Shown piece by piece: positions 17,800 to 24,805 of a DNA stretch of 64,000 bases. The notes under the pieces were generated by a model. It worked only from the letters and a program-made list of their open reading frames with translations. It made no database searches and was not told the origin of the DNA. The translations under genes were made by a program, and so were the position numbers. The first letter of the stretch is position 1. The number at the start of each line of letters is the position of its first letter. The stretch comes from Extibacter muris (GTDB lineage: Bacteria > Bacillota > Clostridia > Lachnospirales > Lachnospiraceae). The DNA lies in contig NZ_SMMX01000013.1 in NCBI RefSeq assembly GCF_004345005.1, positions 1 to 64,000 on the forward strand. Direction: 5' to 3'.

Positions 17800-18273
17800 A
17801 TGGAGGGTAAACACCCAAAGAGAAGAAAGGACAAATATAATCCGTACAATATATGTGAGCAGGACGGACATTATTACATATCATTCAGAGATGGAGAAGG
17901 AGTGTATCAGCGATTTGAAATCAACAAGTCACTTTGTGAGGCTTTCAATCGTTTTGAATTGGCTGATCTATCTTATCTCAATGTATGGGACAGGCATATT
18001 GAACAGTCGGAGATTTGGGAAACAAGTCTGAATGAAAGAGCGTTGGAAAAGCCTGAGACGGTAGAAGATATTGTATTCCGAAATATTCAGACAGAGGATT
18101 TATATAAAGCGATTGACCGACTTCCTGACATACAGAAACGCAGGATATGGATGTATTTCTTTGAAGGTATGACTTATGAACAGATTGCTGAGTTTGAGAA
18201 GTGTAAACATCCGGCGGTTGTGAAGTCAGTAAAAGCTGCTTTAAAAAATTTGAAAAAATTTTTAAGTGAATAG
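17800..18273 (+). CDS. Sigma-70-like regulator of the conjugative element
   Basis: A 157-aa protein with a C-terminal sigma region-4-like helix-turn-helix (RLPDIQKRRIWMYFFEGMT, then YEQIAEFEKCKHPAVVKSV). The N-terminal half carries HYYISFRDGEGVYQRF and WDRHIEQSEIWETSLNERA, the blocks usual for the small sigma-like proteins found near the integrases of Clostridia elements. ATG 17800 has GGAGG eight bases before it; an in-frame ATG at 17707 lies within the preceding terminator's T-run and is rejected. It probably controls transcription of the excision or transfer genes. A terminator follows. Confidence 0.87.
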   Translation: MEGKHPKRRKDKYNPYNICEQDGHYYISFRDGEGVYQRFEINKSLCEAFNRFELADLSYLNVWDRHIEQSEIWETSLNERALEKPETVEDIVFRNIQTEDLYKAIDRLPDIQKRRIWMYFFEGMTYEQIAEFEKCKHPAVVKSVKAALKNLKKFLSE

Positions 18274-18297
18274 GGTTACAATTTTGGATTTAAGTGA

Positions 18298-18340
18298 GGA
18301 AACAGGTGAGAGGGACAAGTATTCCACTCGCCTGTTTTCC
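18298..18340 (+). terminator. Terminator-like hairpin after the sigma-like gene
   Basis: GGAAACAGGTGAG (18298-18310) pairs with CTCGCCTGTTTTCC (18327-18340) with one bulged T. The T tract after it is poor, but the stem is long and lies 25 bp after the stop codon. Confidence 0.6.
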
Positions 18341-18346
18341 GTTATT

Positions 18347-19033
18347 GGTGAATGGGTGGAACCTTGATAAGTGAATAACCATTCATCAAATACGTTCCTG
18401 TTGTTATCGTGATGAGCGTAAGCCACATTAACCGATACGCCATGATGTGAATGAGAGAAAGGCAGCGAAATCCCACAAATAGAGAAGAAATGGTTTGCGG
18501 CTGATTTGTCTTATTCAAAAAGCGAGTTATATCGGGTTATAACTGTCAGATTGCTACTGACAGGGCGATAACAGGCAACAGGCATAATGATACTCCTGTC
18601 CGGTCATAAAGTCGAGCATGTACGGGGAACCCCGAAAAGACGCAAGCCTTTTTGGGGAAGACGAGGAGCTATGTAGCGCATGAGACGTGTCGCTTGCGAC
18701 ATGGCGAACATAGCGGAATCAGCACCGAGGATGTCGCAACAAGTGAGGGCAGTTCCGGGCGATCCCCGGAGGGGTGTAAATCCCGTGGAACTGATACGCT
18801 GTCAGTCATTTGGTGACTTCCCGTGTGTAAACACAGTAAGCCGGGGTGTCGGGGACAAATAGGCTGATTTAGGCTAATTATGGTAGCCGGATAACCGATA
18901 CAAAGTAATTTCTTGACAGTTAGGCAAAGACGTATCAGGTGTCCGGCTGATACATAACGACAGAGGCAGCATTCTGAGAGAGTACTGCTTTTGTTGCCAA
19001 GCATACGACAAAAACGTCCAGTGGACGTTTTTT
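18347..19033 (+). ncRNA. Putative large structured RNA, family not identified
   Basis: About 690 nt without any plausible gene, dense in perfect stems. Examples are GGTGAATGG/CCATTCATC (18347-18387), CTGTCAG/CTGACAG (18543-18563), a 10-bp stem at 18630-18639/18648-18657, TGTCG/CGACA (18688-18701), and a long-range CAGTTCC/GGAACTG (18750/18787) enclosing CCCC/GGGG. It ends in a perfect terminator. This is what one expects of a discrete structured transcript, and the size recalls the large ornate RNAs of phages and mobile elements, but I cannot assign it to a known class. It could instead be a long leader of the downstream toxin gene. The exact 5' end is unknown. Confidence 0.5.
19010..19033 (+). 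terminator. Perfect intrinsic terminator before the mazF-like gene
   Basis: AAAAACGTCC (19010-19019), loop AGT, GGACGTTTTTT (19023-19033). It ends any transcript covering the gene-free region and lies 30 bp before the toxin start, so toxin expression needs read-through or a promoter within the terminator region. Confidence 0.88.
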
Positions 19034-19062
19034 AGTAGTCATGGATATGAAGGAGGAAGATT

Positions 19063-19581
19063 ATGGAAGAGAGAGAAATCAAGCGAGGGGATATTTTCTA
19101 TGCAGACTTAAATCCCGTCATTGGAAGTGAGCAGGGTGGTTTTCGTCCAGTACTGGTTATTCAGAATAATACCGGAAATGAATACAGTCCTACGGTAATT
19201 GTAGCGGCAATCACGAGCAGACCAAAAACAAAACTTCCTACACATGTCTCTTTGAGAAACAGAAAGGGATTGGAGAAAAATTCTGTTGTACTGTTGGAGC
19301 AGATACGGACTTTAGATAAAAAGCATCTGGAGAATTTTGTGGGGACGATAGACAGGCATCAAATGCGTAAAGTAGATGACGCACTGAGGAAAAGTACTGG
19401 TGTGAGAAAATTGGATAAACCGATTGAGATGTGCCTTTGTCCAGTGTGTGTCAAAGTATTTTATGAATCCCCAGAACATTTTGTAAAGAGGGCAGACCAG
19501 CATCAACAGAAAAAGGAAACGTGTATGTTCTGCAATAGCAGGCAAGGATATGATTATTTAATAAGGAAGAAATATTATTGA
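19063..19581 (+). CDS. MazF/PemK-family endoribonuclease toxin with C-terminal zinc ribbon
   Basis: The first about 115 residues form a MazF/PemK barrel ([49 protein letters not shown]), the RNA-cleaving toxin fold. An added C-terminal segment holds two CxxC pairs (CLCPVC and CMFC), a likely zinc ribbon absent from plain MazF. The length is 172 aa, longer than the usual about 115. AAGGAGGAAG precedes ATG 19063. No antitoxin gene is found upstream or downstream; the upstream 789 bp are non-coding and structured. It may have a post-segregational or regulatory role for the element. The fold is certain, while the mode of control is open. Confidence 0.9.
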   Translation: MEEREIKRGDIFYADLNPVIGSEQGGFRPVLVIQNNTGNEYSPTVIVAAITSRPKTKLPTHVSLRNRKGLEKNSVVLLEQIRTLDKKHLENFVGTIDRHQMRKVDDALRKSTGVRKLDKPIEMCLCPVCVKVFYESPEHFVKRADQHQQKKETCMFCNSRQGYDYLIRKKYY

Positions 19582-19643
19582 AAGCATAAAAATAAAGCGT
19601 TGTCAAGTGTGCGATTGAAAAATTCGCATGTTAGACGGAGTGG

Positions 19644-19679
19644 GGACTGTACGTTATTCTATAAGCGTACAGTCCTTTT
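19644..19679 (+). terminator. Intrinsic terminator after the toxin gene
   Basis: GGACTGTACG (19644-19653) and CGTACAGTCC (19666-19675) with a 12-base loop and four T bases. Confidence 0.82.
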
Positions 19680-19712
19680 ATCGCAGGGAGTGTAATGGGA
19701 GGAGGTACGGTC

Positions 19713-19910
19713 ATGACAGATTCTTTTGATATATCGAAAAAGGTATATGGTGCGGAGGAAATCCAGAAACTGCTTGGAATAGGAAGAACGAAAACCTATG
19801 AATTTCTGGATGAGGTTTATCATAAGCAGGAACCGTTTCGTGTCATCAGGATAGGCAAAGTTTATAGAATCCCCTGCAAACCATTTGATAAATGGCTGAG
19901 TGGGGAGTGA
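19713..19910 (+). CDS. xis: Excisionase-like helix-turn-helix protein
   Basis: A 65-aa DNA-binding protein with a MerR/Xis-like helix-turn-helix (YGAEEIQKLLGIGRTKTYEF) and a basic wing (RVIRIGKVYRIP, ending in FDKWL). Such proteins next to tyrosine integrases usually direct excision. The start is ATG 19713 with GGGAGGAGG at 19697-19705; the ATG at 19695 lies before that ribosome site. The integrase gene follows 17 bp downstream in the same direction, so the two are probably co-expressed. Confidence 0.82.
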   Translation: MTDSFDISKKVYGAEEIQKLLGIGRTKTYEFLDEVYHKQEPFRVIRIGKVYRIPCKPFDKWLSGE

Positions 19911-19927
19911 GAAAAGTGAGGAAATAG

Positions 19928-21151
19928 ATGGTGCAGAAGAATCGAAAGGTTGATACGAAAGAAGAAAAGCAGGAAGAAAAAAGGGTTGTCTTTTTTGAAG
20001 GAAGTTCGTGGTATCACCGGACAAAAGAGTTGATGGATGATATGACCACGAAATACAGTAAAAAAGGTGGATTCCAAACACCGGAAGAGGCAGAAAAAAG
20101 TTATTGGGAATATGAAAATCGTTACCGTGACAGACAAAGGGAGTTTCAGGTAGCATTTCTGAAGAATACGGATGTAATGTTTGCCGATTACCTGAAGTAT
20201 TGGTTTGAACATATTTACTCATTACGAATAGAGACAACAACGAGGATGATAGGCTCGTATACGCTGTATGAACTGCTTTTACCGAATCTTACCAATGATG
20301 TAAAACTAAAGTATGTCACTGTGGAATATCTGGATGCATTATTGGAGGGAACAGCGAAAGTTTGTATTTCGGCAGGTAACAAAGGCAGGGAACTTTTAAG
20401 CCTTGCCATGAAAGACGCATTGATAGATGGATTTATCCAGCATAACTCCTTGCCGGAGACAAAACCATATCCGAGGGCAAAACCGAAGATACGCATTTTG
20501 AGTAAAGAAAAGATAAAAATATTGTTGAATGTTGCCTCTAAAAATCCGTGGTATTTGGAGATTTTGTTGGGATTATTTTGTGGATTGCGAAAAGGGGAGA
20601 TTCTTGGTCTAAAGTTCAGTGATTTTGACTTTGAGAAACAGACTATGAGAATCAGTCGGCAGTTGGTGGCGAATCCGAAAGTAAAAGGTGCATTTGAAAT
20701 TGAAGAATATGCGGTAATTGAACGTGATCCAAAGACAGAAAACAGTTTCCGTATTCTACGTGTTCCGAAAGCGGTAATGATTGAAGTGGAACGCAGATTA
20801 CGCAGGGTGGAGTTGGAGAAAGAGTGGAAAGGAAAATACTATGATGACAATGGATATGTAAGTTGTCAGCCAGATGGTAAGCCCCGTGCTTTAAGTTCCT
20901 TTAATCAGGCATTAACCAAAATGTGTGAACGGAACGGACTCCCGGCAATTACCGTGCATGGTTTACGTCACATGTTCGCAACCATTCTTATTGAACGTTG
21001 TGTGCCGCTTGTGAAAATATCCGGTTTGTTGGGGCATAGTTCCATCCATACTACTTATGAATACTATTGTGATGTTATGGATGAGAAAGACAAAGTTATT
21101 GCCTTTATGAACGATACGTTTGTGCCGGAAAGGACAGGGACGGAGGGATAG
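19928..21151 (+). CDS. int: Tyrosine recombinase (integrase) 1
   Basis: A 407-aa tyrosine recombinase. It has an N-terminal arm-binding/core-binding region (VMFADYLKYWFEHIYS) and a C-terminal catalytic domain with Arg in LFCGLRKGEILGL, the His-x-x-Arg box in VHGLRHMFATIL, His in LLGHSSIHTT, and the nucleophile Tyr in YEYYCDV. All catalytic residues are present. It lies between the excisionase-like gene and a second recombinase, overlapping neither. One or both recombinases should catalyse integration and excision of the element. Confidence 0.94.
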   Translation: MVQKNRKVDTKEEKQEEKRVVFFEGSSWYHRTKELMDDMTTKYSKKGGFQTPEEAEKSYWEYENRYRDRQREFQVAFLKNTDVMFADYLKYWFEHIYSLRIETTTRMIGSYTLYELLLPNLTNDVKLKYVTVEYLDALLEGTAKVCISAGNKGRELLSLAMKDALIDGFIQHNSLPETKPYPRAKPKIRILSKEKIKILLNVASKNPWYLEILLGLFCGLRKGEILGLKFSDFDFEKQTMRISRQLVANPKVKGAFEIEEYAVIERDPKTENSFRILRVPKAVMIEVERRLRRVELEKEWKGKYYDDNGYVSCQPDGKPRALSSFNQALTKMCERNGLPAITVHGLRHMFATILIERCVPLVKISGLLGHSSIHTTYEYYCDVMDEKDKVIAFMNDTFVPERTGTEG

Positions 21152-21152
21152 C

Positions 21153-22445
21153 ATGGGCAAGAAGTTTGAATTTAAAAAATACGTAGAGTATAAGGTCTAC
21201 TCGGTTACTAATATAAAGACGGGATATGGTTTCCGTGTTCTGCTTACTTTTGCAGATGAAACAACTTTGACAAAACAGCACTCCGGATATAAAAGTAAGA
21301 GAGAGGCAAATACCGCACGAGATGAGGTTGTAGGACAGCTTCGTGATAGGACGTATATTGTTTATGGAAAGATAAAGGTTGCAGATTTTCTGGAGTTTTG
21401 GCTGGAAGATATTATGCGGCTTAGAATTTCGGATAATAGTTATAACAGTTATAAGAACGTTGTCTATAATTATGCGATTCCCCAACTGGGAAAAATGTAT
21501 ATGGCAACACTGAATCAGGGATATATCCGAAAATTTTATAATTCGGTTGCTGCTCAATATGAATCTATCGCAAGACTGGCACAAACCGTTATGAAAACTG
21601 CATTAGATTATGCGAAATCTAAGAATGTTGTTGGGGAAAATTTAGCAGAGGGAGTATTACTTCCGAAAAAGATTAAGAAAAAGGCATATCGTGTTCTGAA
21701 GATTGATGTGAAAAAGACACTTACATTGCCACAAGTATTTAAATTGATTGAAGCAGGCAAAGAAACGCCGATTTATATGCAAATCCTGTTTGCGGTGCTT
21801 ATGGGGCTGAGGCGTGGTGAGATCAACGGACTGAAATATAGTGATGTGGATTATATCAACCAGACGCTGAAAGTCCAAAGACAGTTAGGGAAGAAACCGA
21901 ACTCAAAGGCAGAAGATGTAGAACCCAAAATGCTGACAAAACAGGAGATAAAGGTAAAGACACCTTCCAGTGTGAGAGAACTTCCTATACCGGATTTTGT
22001 ATTTGAGGCGATACTGGAACAACGAAAGATATATGAGAAGAACCGCAGGCGGAGATCAAAGGAGTTTCGAGATTGGGATTATATTTGTTGTTCTACTTAC
22101 GGAAATCCGAGAAGTAAGGGCTACCATCATCCATATTTTAAAAAGTTGCTTGCTTCTCTGGAGTTGCCGGACATTCATTTCCACCAGTTAAGAAATACAT
22201 ATACGACAATTCTCTTGAAGAATGATTTTAACATCAAGGGAATAGCGAATATGTTGGGACACTCCAAAGAAATCATTTCAGCGGACATTTATGGAGACAC
22301 TGCAGAGATTATCGAGGACTGTCTGTATGCAATCGAACCATTTATGAAAGAAGTCATGCCGGAGCAGCGTGAAAACAAATATTATGATTATTCTGATATA
22401 GAAGAGATAGAGAGCATTGCGGACGAATATTTGCAAGCCGCCTGA
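21153..22445 (+). CDS. Tyrosine recombinase (integrase) 2
   Basis: A second tyrosine recombinase (430 aa) starting one base after the stop of the first, with GGACGGAGGG before ATG 21153. A SAM-like core-binding region (IKVADFLEFWLEDIM) is followed by the catalytic domain: Arg in LMGLRRGEINGLKYSD, the box FHQLRNTYTTIL, His in MLGHSKEIISA and Tyr in IYGDT. The two recombinases are clearly different in sequence and not a recent duplication. Being the last gene before a strong terminator and uvrB, it marks the right end of the element. Confidence 0.94.
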   Translation: MGKKFEFKKYVEYKVYSVTNIKTGYGFRVLLTFADETTLTKQHSGYKSKREANTARDEVVGQLRDRTYIVYGKIKVADFLEFWLEDIMRLRISDNSYNSYKNVVYNYAIPQLGKMYMATLNQGYIRKFYNSVAAQYESIARLAQTVMKTALDYAKSKNVVGENLAEGVLLPKKIKKKAYRVLKIDVKKTLTLPQVFKLIEAGKETPIYMQILFAVLMGLRRGEINGLKYSDVDYINQTLKVQRQLGKKPNSKAEDVEPKMLTKQEIKVKTPSSVRELPIPDFVFEAILEQRKIYEKNRRRRSKEFRDWDYICCSTYGNPRSKGYHHPYFKKLLASLELPDIHFHQLRNTYTTILLKNDFNIKGIANMLGHSKEIISADIYGDTAEIIEDCLYAIEPFMKEVMPEQRENKYYDYSDIEEIESIADEYLQAA

Positions 22446-22470
22446 CAAAACTTATGAATATGGAAGCATG

Positions 22471-22508
22471 AAAAGTACAAATGAAAAATCGAACATTTGT
22501 ACTTTTCT
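22471..22508 (+). terminator. Perfect intrinsic terminator at the element's right end
   Basis: AAAAGTACAAATG (22471-22483), a 10-base loop, CATTTGTACTTTT (22494-22506): a 13-bp perfect stem running into T bases. It closes the integrase transcript. Confidence 0.88.
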
Positions 22509-22541
22509 TTGCTTTGGGATATATACTTTTAGAAAGATATT

Positions 22542-22550
22542 TGCTATAAT
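22542..22550 (+). promoter_or_regulatory. Extended -10 promoter upstream of uvrB
   Basis: TGCTATAAT gives a perfect -10 with an extended TGn; no clear -35 is seen 16-18 bp upstream. It would drive a leader of about 220 nt into uvrB. Whether it belongs to the element or to the chromosome depends on where the attachment site lies. Confidence 0.6.
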
Positions 22551-22632
22551 GTGCGTTAAGGCAGAGTCAGATAACTGTGAAGTGTTCTGCCCGTTTGTGT
22601 TATTTAGTGTTATTTAATTCCCGAAAATCGGT

Positions 22633-22761
22633 TTTGTGACTTTTGCTTTCTAAAATTCGTAAAAGTGATTTATAAGGCGGGGATTTTAAGTTTTCGTTAC
22701 GAATTTCATTACGAATGGTTTTTAAAATGTGGCTGATATTGAACGTATCAAAAGTCACAAA
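22633..22761. repeat. 13-bp inverted repeat and ATTCGTAA motifs at the ICE/uvrB junction
   Basis: TTTGTGACTTTTG (22633-22645) and its exact reverse complement at 22749-22761 enclose about 100 bp that hold one ATTCGTAA and two TTACGAAT copies. The right arm touches the AAAGGAGG ribosome site of uvrB. This could be the integrase-binding/attachment region of the element or a leader structure over the uvrB ribosome site. The 329 bp between the integrase and uvrB hold no gene. Confidence 0.6.
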
Positions 22762-22774
22762 GGAGGTTTTGACC

Positions 22775-24757
22775 ATGAATAAATTTGTTTTAAAAGCCCC
22801 ATATCAGCCTACCGGAGATCAGCCGCAGGCTATCGCAGAACTGGTAAAAGGATTCAAGGAAGGCAACCAATGCCAGACTTTACTAGGGGTTACGGGTTCC
22901 GGTAAGACGTTTACGATGGCGAATGTTATTCAGGAACTTCAGAAACCGACGCTTGTTATCGCACATAATAAAACGCTTGCTGCTCAGTTGTACGGGGAAT
23001 TCAAGGAGATGTTCCCTGAGAATGCGGTGGAGTATTTTGTCAGCTACTACGATTATTACCAGCCGGAGGCTTATGTACCGTCATCCGACACATATATCGC
23101 TAAGGATTCATCCATCAATGATGAGATTGACAAGCTCCGCCACTCTGCGACAGCGGCACTGTCCGAGCGCAGAGATGTGATTATCATCGCCAGCGTGTCA
23201 TGCATCTACGGCCTGGGAAGCCCGATCGACTACCAGGAGATGGTAATCTCCCTGCGTCCGGGTATGACAAAGGACAGGGACGATATTATCCGTAAGCTGA
23301 TAGATATCCAGTATGACCGCAATGAGATGGACTTTAAGCGCGGCACGTTCCGGGTACGGGGAGATGTGCTGGAAGTCATTCCGGCCATGAATGACTGTGA
23401 CGTTATCCGTATCGAATTCTTCGGTGATGAAGTAGAACGTATCACGGAAGTGGATGCGCTGACAGGTGAGATAAAGAACGAACGGAACCATATCGCTATA
23501 TTTCCTGCCTCCCATTACGTCGTTTCAAAAGAGAGCATGGAGCGGGCGGTGAAAGAGATAGAAGTGGAACTGGATGAACAGATTCAGTATTTTAAAAGCA
23601 AAGGAAAGCTTCTTGAGGCACAGAGGATTTCCGAGCGGACGAATTTTGACATAGAGATGATGCGGGAGACCGGATTTTGCTCGGGCATAGAAAACTACTC
23701 CAGACATCTGACAGGGCTGGCTCCGGGACAGCCGCCCCATACGCTGATTGATTATTTCCCGGACGATTTTATCATGATGATTGATGAATCCCATAAGACA
23801 GTGCCGCAGATTGGCGGCATGTACCACGGCGACCAGTCCAGAAAGTCTACGCTCGTTGAATACGGATTCCGTCTGCCGTCGGCAAAGGACAACAGGCCGC
23901 TCAGCTTTGAAGAGTTTGAAAGCAAGCTGAACCAGGTGATGTTCGTCTCCGCCACACCGGGCCGCTATGAAGAAGAACATGAGCTTCTGCGGGCAGAACA
24001 GGTCATCCGTCCGACGGGGCTGCTGGATCCTGAAGTGGAAGTGCGGCCGGTGGAAGGACAGATTGACAATCTGGTCGGTGAAGTGAATAAAGAAGTGGCG
24101 AAAAAGAACAAGATACTGATAACGACGCTGACAAAACGTATGGCAGAAGACTTGACCGACTATATGCGTGAGCTCGGAATCCGCGTAAAGTATCTGCATT
24201 CTGACATCGATACGCTTGAGCGGACCGAGATTGTAAGGGATATGCGTCTAGATGTGTTTGATGTGCTCGTTGGCATCAATCTATTGCGGGAAGGGCTTGA
24301 TATTCCGGAGATAACGCTTGTAGCGATTCTGGATGCGGACAAGGAAGGGTTCCTGCGTTCCGAAGTATCGCTGATTCAGACTATCGGCCGTGCGGCCCGT
24401 AACTCTGAAGGACATGTCATCATGTACGCAGACAAGATGACAGACTCCATGCGGCTTGCGATTGAAGAGACGAAACGCCGCCGCCGGATCCAGATGAAGT
24501 ACAATGAGGAACACGGCATCACGCCTCAGACGATTCAGAAGGCAGTCCGAGACCTCATCAGCATCTCGAAGAAAGTTGCGGCAGAAGAGATGCGCCTGGA
24601 AAAGGATCCAGAATCTATGAGCAAGAAAGAGCTGGACAAACTCATAAAAGAGATAACAAAGAGAATGAAGACCGCAGCGGCAGAGCTGAACTTTGAGGCA
24701 GCGGCAGAATTGCGTGATAAATTGGTTGATTTAAAAAAGATATCAGAAGACTTATAA
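22775..24757 (+). CDS. uvrB: UvrABC excinuclease subunit B
   Basis: The damage-verifying helicase of nucleotide excision repair (660 aa), which receives DNA from UvrA and recruits UvrC. Walker A is in [10 protein letters not shown] near residue 40, the beta-hairpin region is [12 protein letters not shown], the DEAD-like box is IDESHKT, later helicase motifs are [10 protein letters not shown] and IGRAARN, and a C-terminal UVR domain contains [14 protein letters not shown] 22775 with AAAGGAGG is preferred over an in-frame upstream start at 22715. It is the first chromosomal gene right of the element, and uvrA follows. Confidence 0.97.
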   Translation: MNKFVLKAPYQPTGDQPQAIAELVKGFKEGNQCQTLLGVTGSGKTFTMANVIQELQKPTLVIAHNKTLAAQLYGEFKEMFPENAVEYFVSYYDYYQPEAYVPSSDTYIAKDSSINDEIDKLRHSATAALSERRDVIIIASVSCIYGLGSPIDYQEMVISLRPGMTKDRDDIIRKLIDIQYDRNEMDFKRGTFRVRGDVLEVIPAMNDCDVIRIEFFGDEVERITEVDALTGEIKNERNHIAIFPASHYVVSKESMERAVKEIEVELDEQIQYFKSKGKLLEAQRISERTNFDIEMMRETGFCSGIENYSRHLTGLAPGQPPHTLIDYFPDDFIMMIDESHKTVPQIGGMYHGDQSRKSTLVEYGFRLPSAKDNRPLSFEEFESKLNQVMFVSATPGRYEEEHELLRAEQVIRPTGLLDPEVEVRPVEGQIDNLVGEVNKEVAKKNKILITTLTKRMAEDLTDYMRELGIRVKYLHSDIDTLERTEIVRDMRLDVFDVLVGINLLREGLDIPEITLVAILDADKEGFLRSEVSLIQTIGRAARNSEGHVIMYADKMTDSMRLAIEETKRRRRIQMKYNEEHGITPQTIQKAVRDLISISKKVAAEEMRLEKDPESMSKKELDKLIKEITKRMKTAAAELNFEAAAELRDKLVDLKKISEDL

Positions 24758-24790
24758 AATTTCCATAGGGGTCTGACCCCTATGGAAATT
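24758..24790. repeat. Perfect 14-bp inverted repeat between uvrB and uvrA
   Basis: AATTTCCATAGGGG (24758-24771), loop TCTGA, CCCCTATGGAAATT (24777-24790). It begins at the uvrB stop codon and is not followed by T bases, so it is not a classical terminator. Its core GGGGTCTGACCCC resembles GGGGGTCAGTCCCC at 57554-57567. Confidence 0.75.
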
Positions 24791-24805
24791 GACGGAAAGG
24801 AATGT

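Noticed and set aside
17529-17810. 93-codon plus-strand frame before the sigma-like gene
   Set aside because: It crosses a terminator and the regulatory hairpin, has no ribosome site and no family-like sequence.
18669-19004. 111-codon minus-strand frame in the structured region
   Set aside because: It runs through several perfect hairpins and has a cysteine-rich, low-quality translation; better explained by RNA structure.
22486-22504. CGAACATTTGTAC resembling a Gram-positive LexA (SOS) box upstream of uvrB
   Set aside because: The right half does not fit the GTTC half-site, and the sequence is fully explained by the 13-bp terminator stem of the integrase gene.
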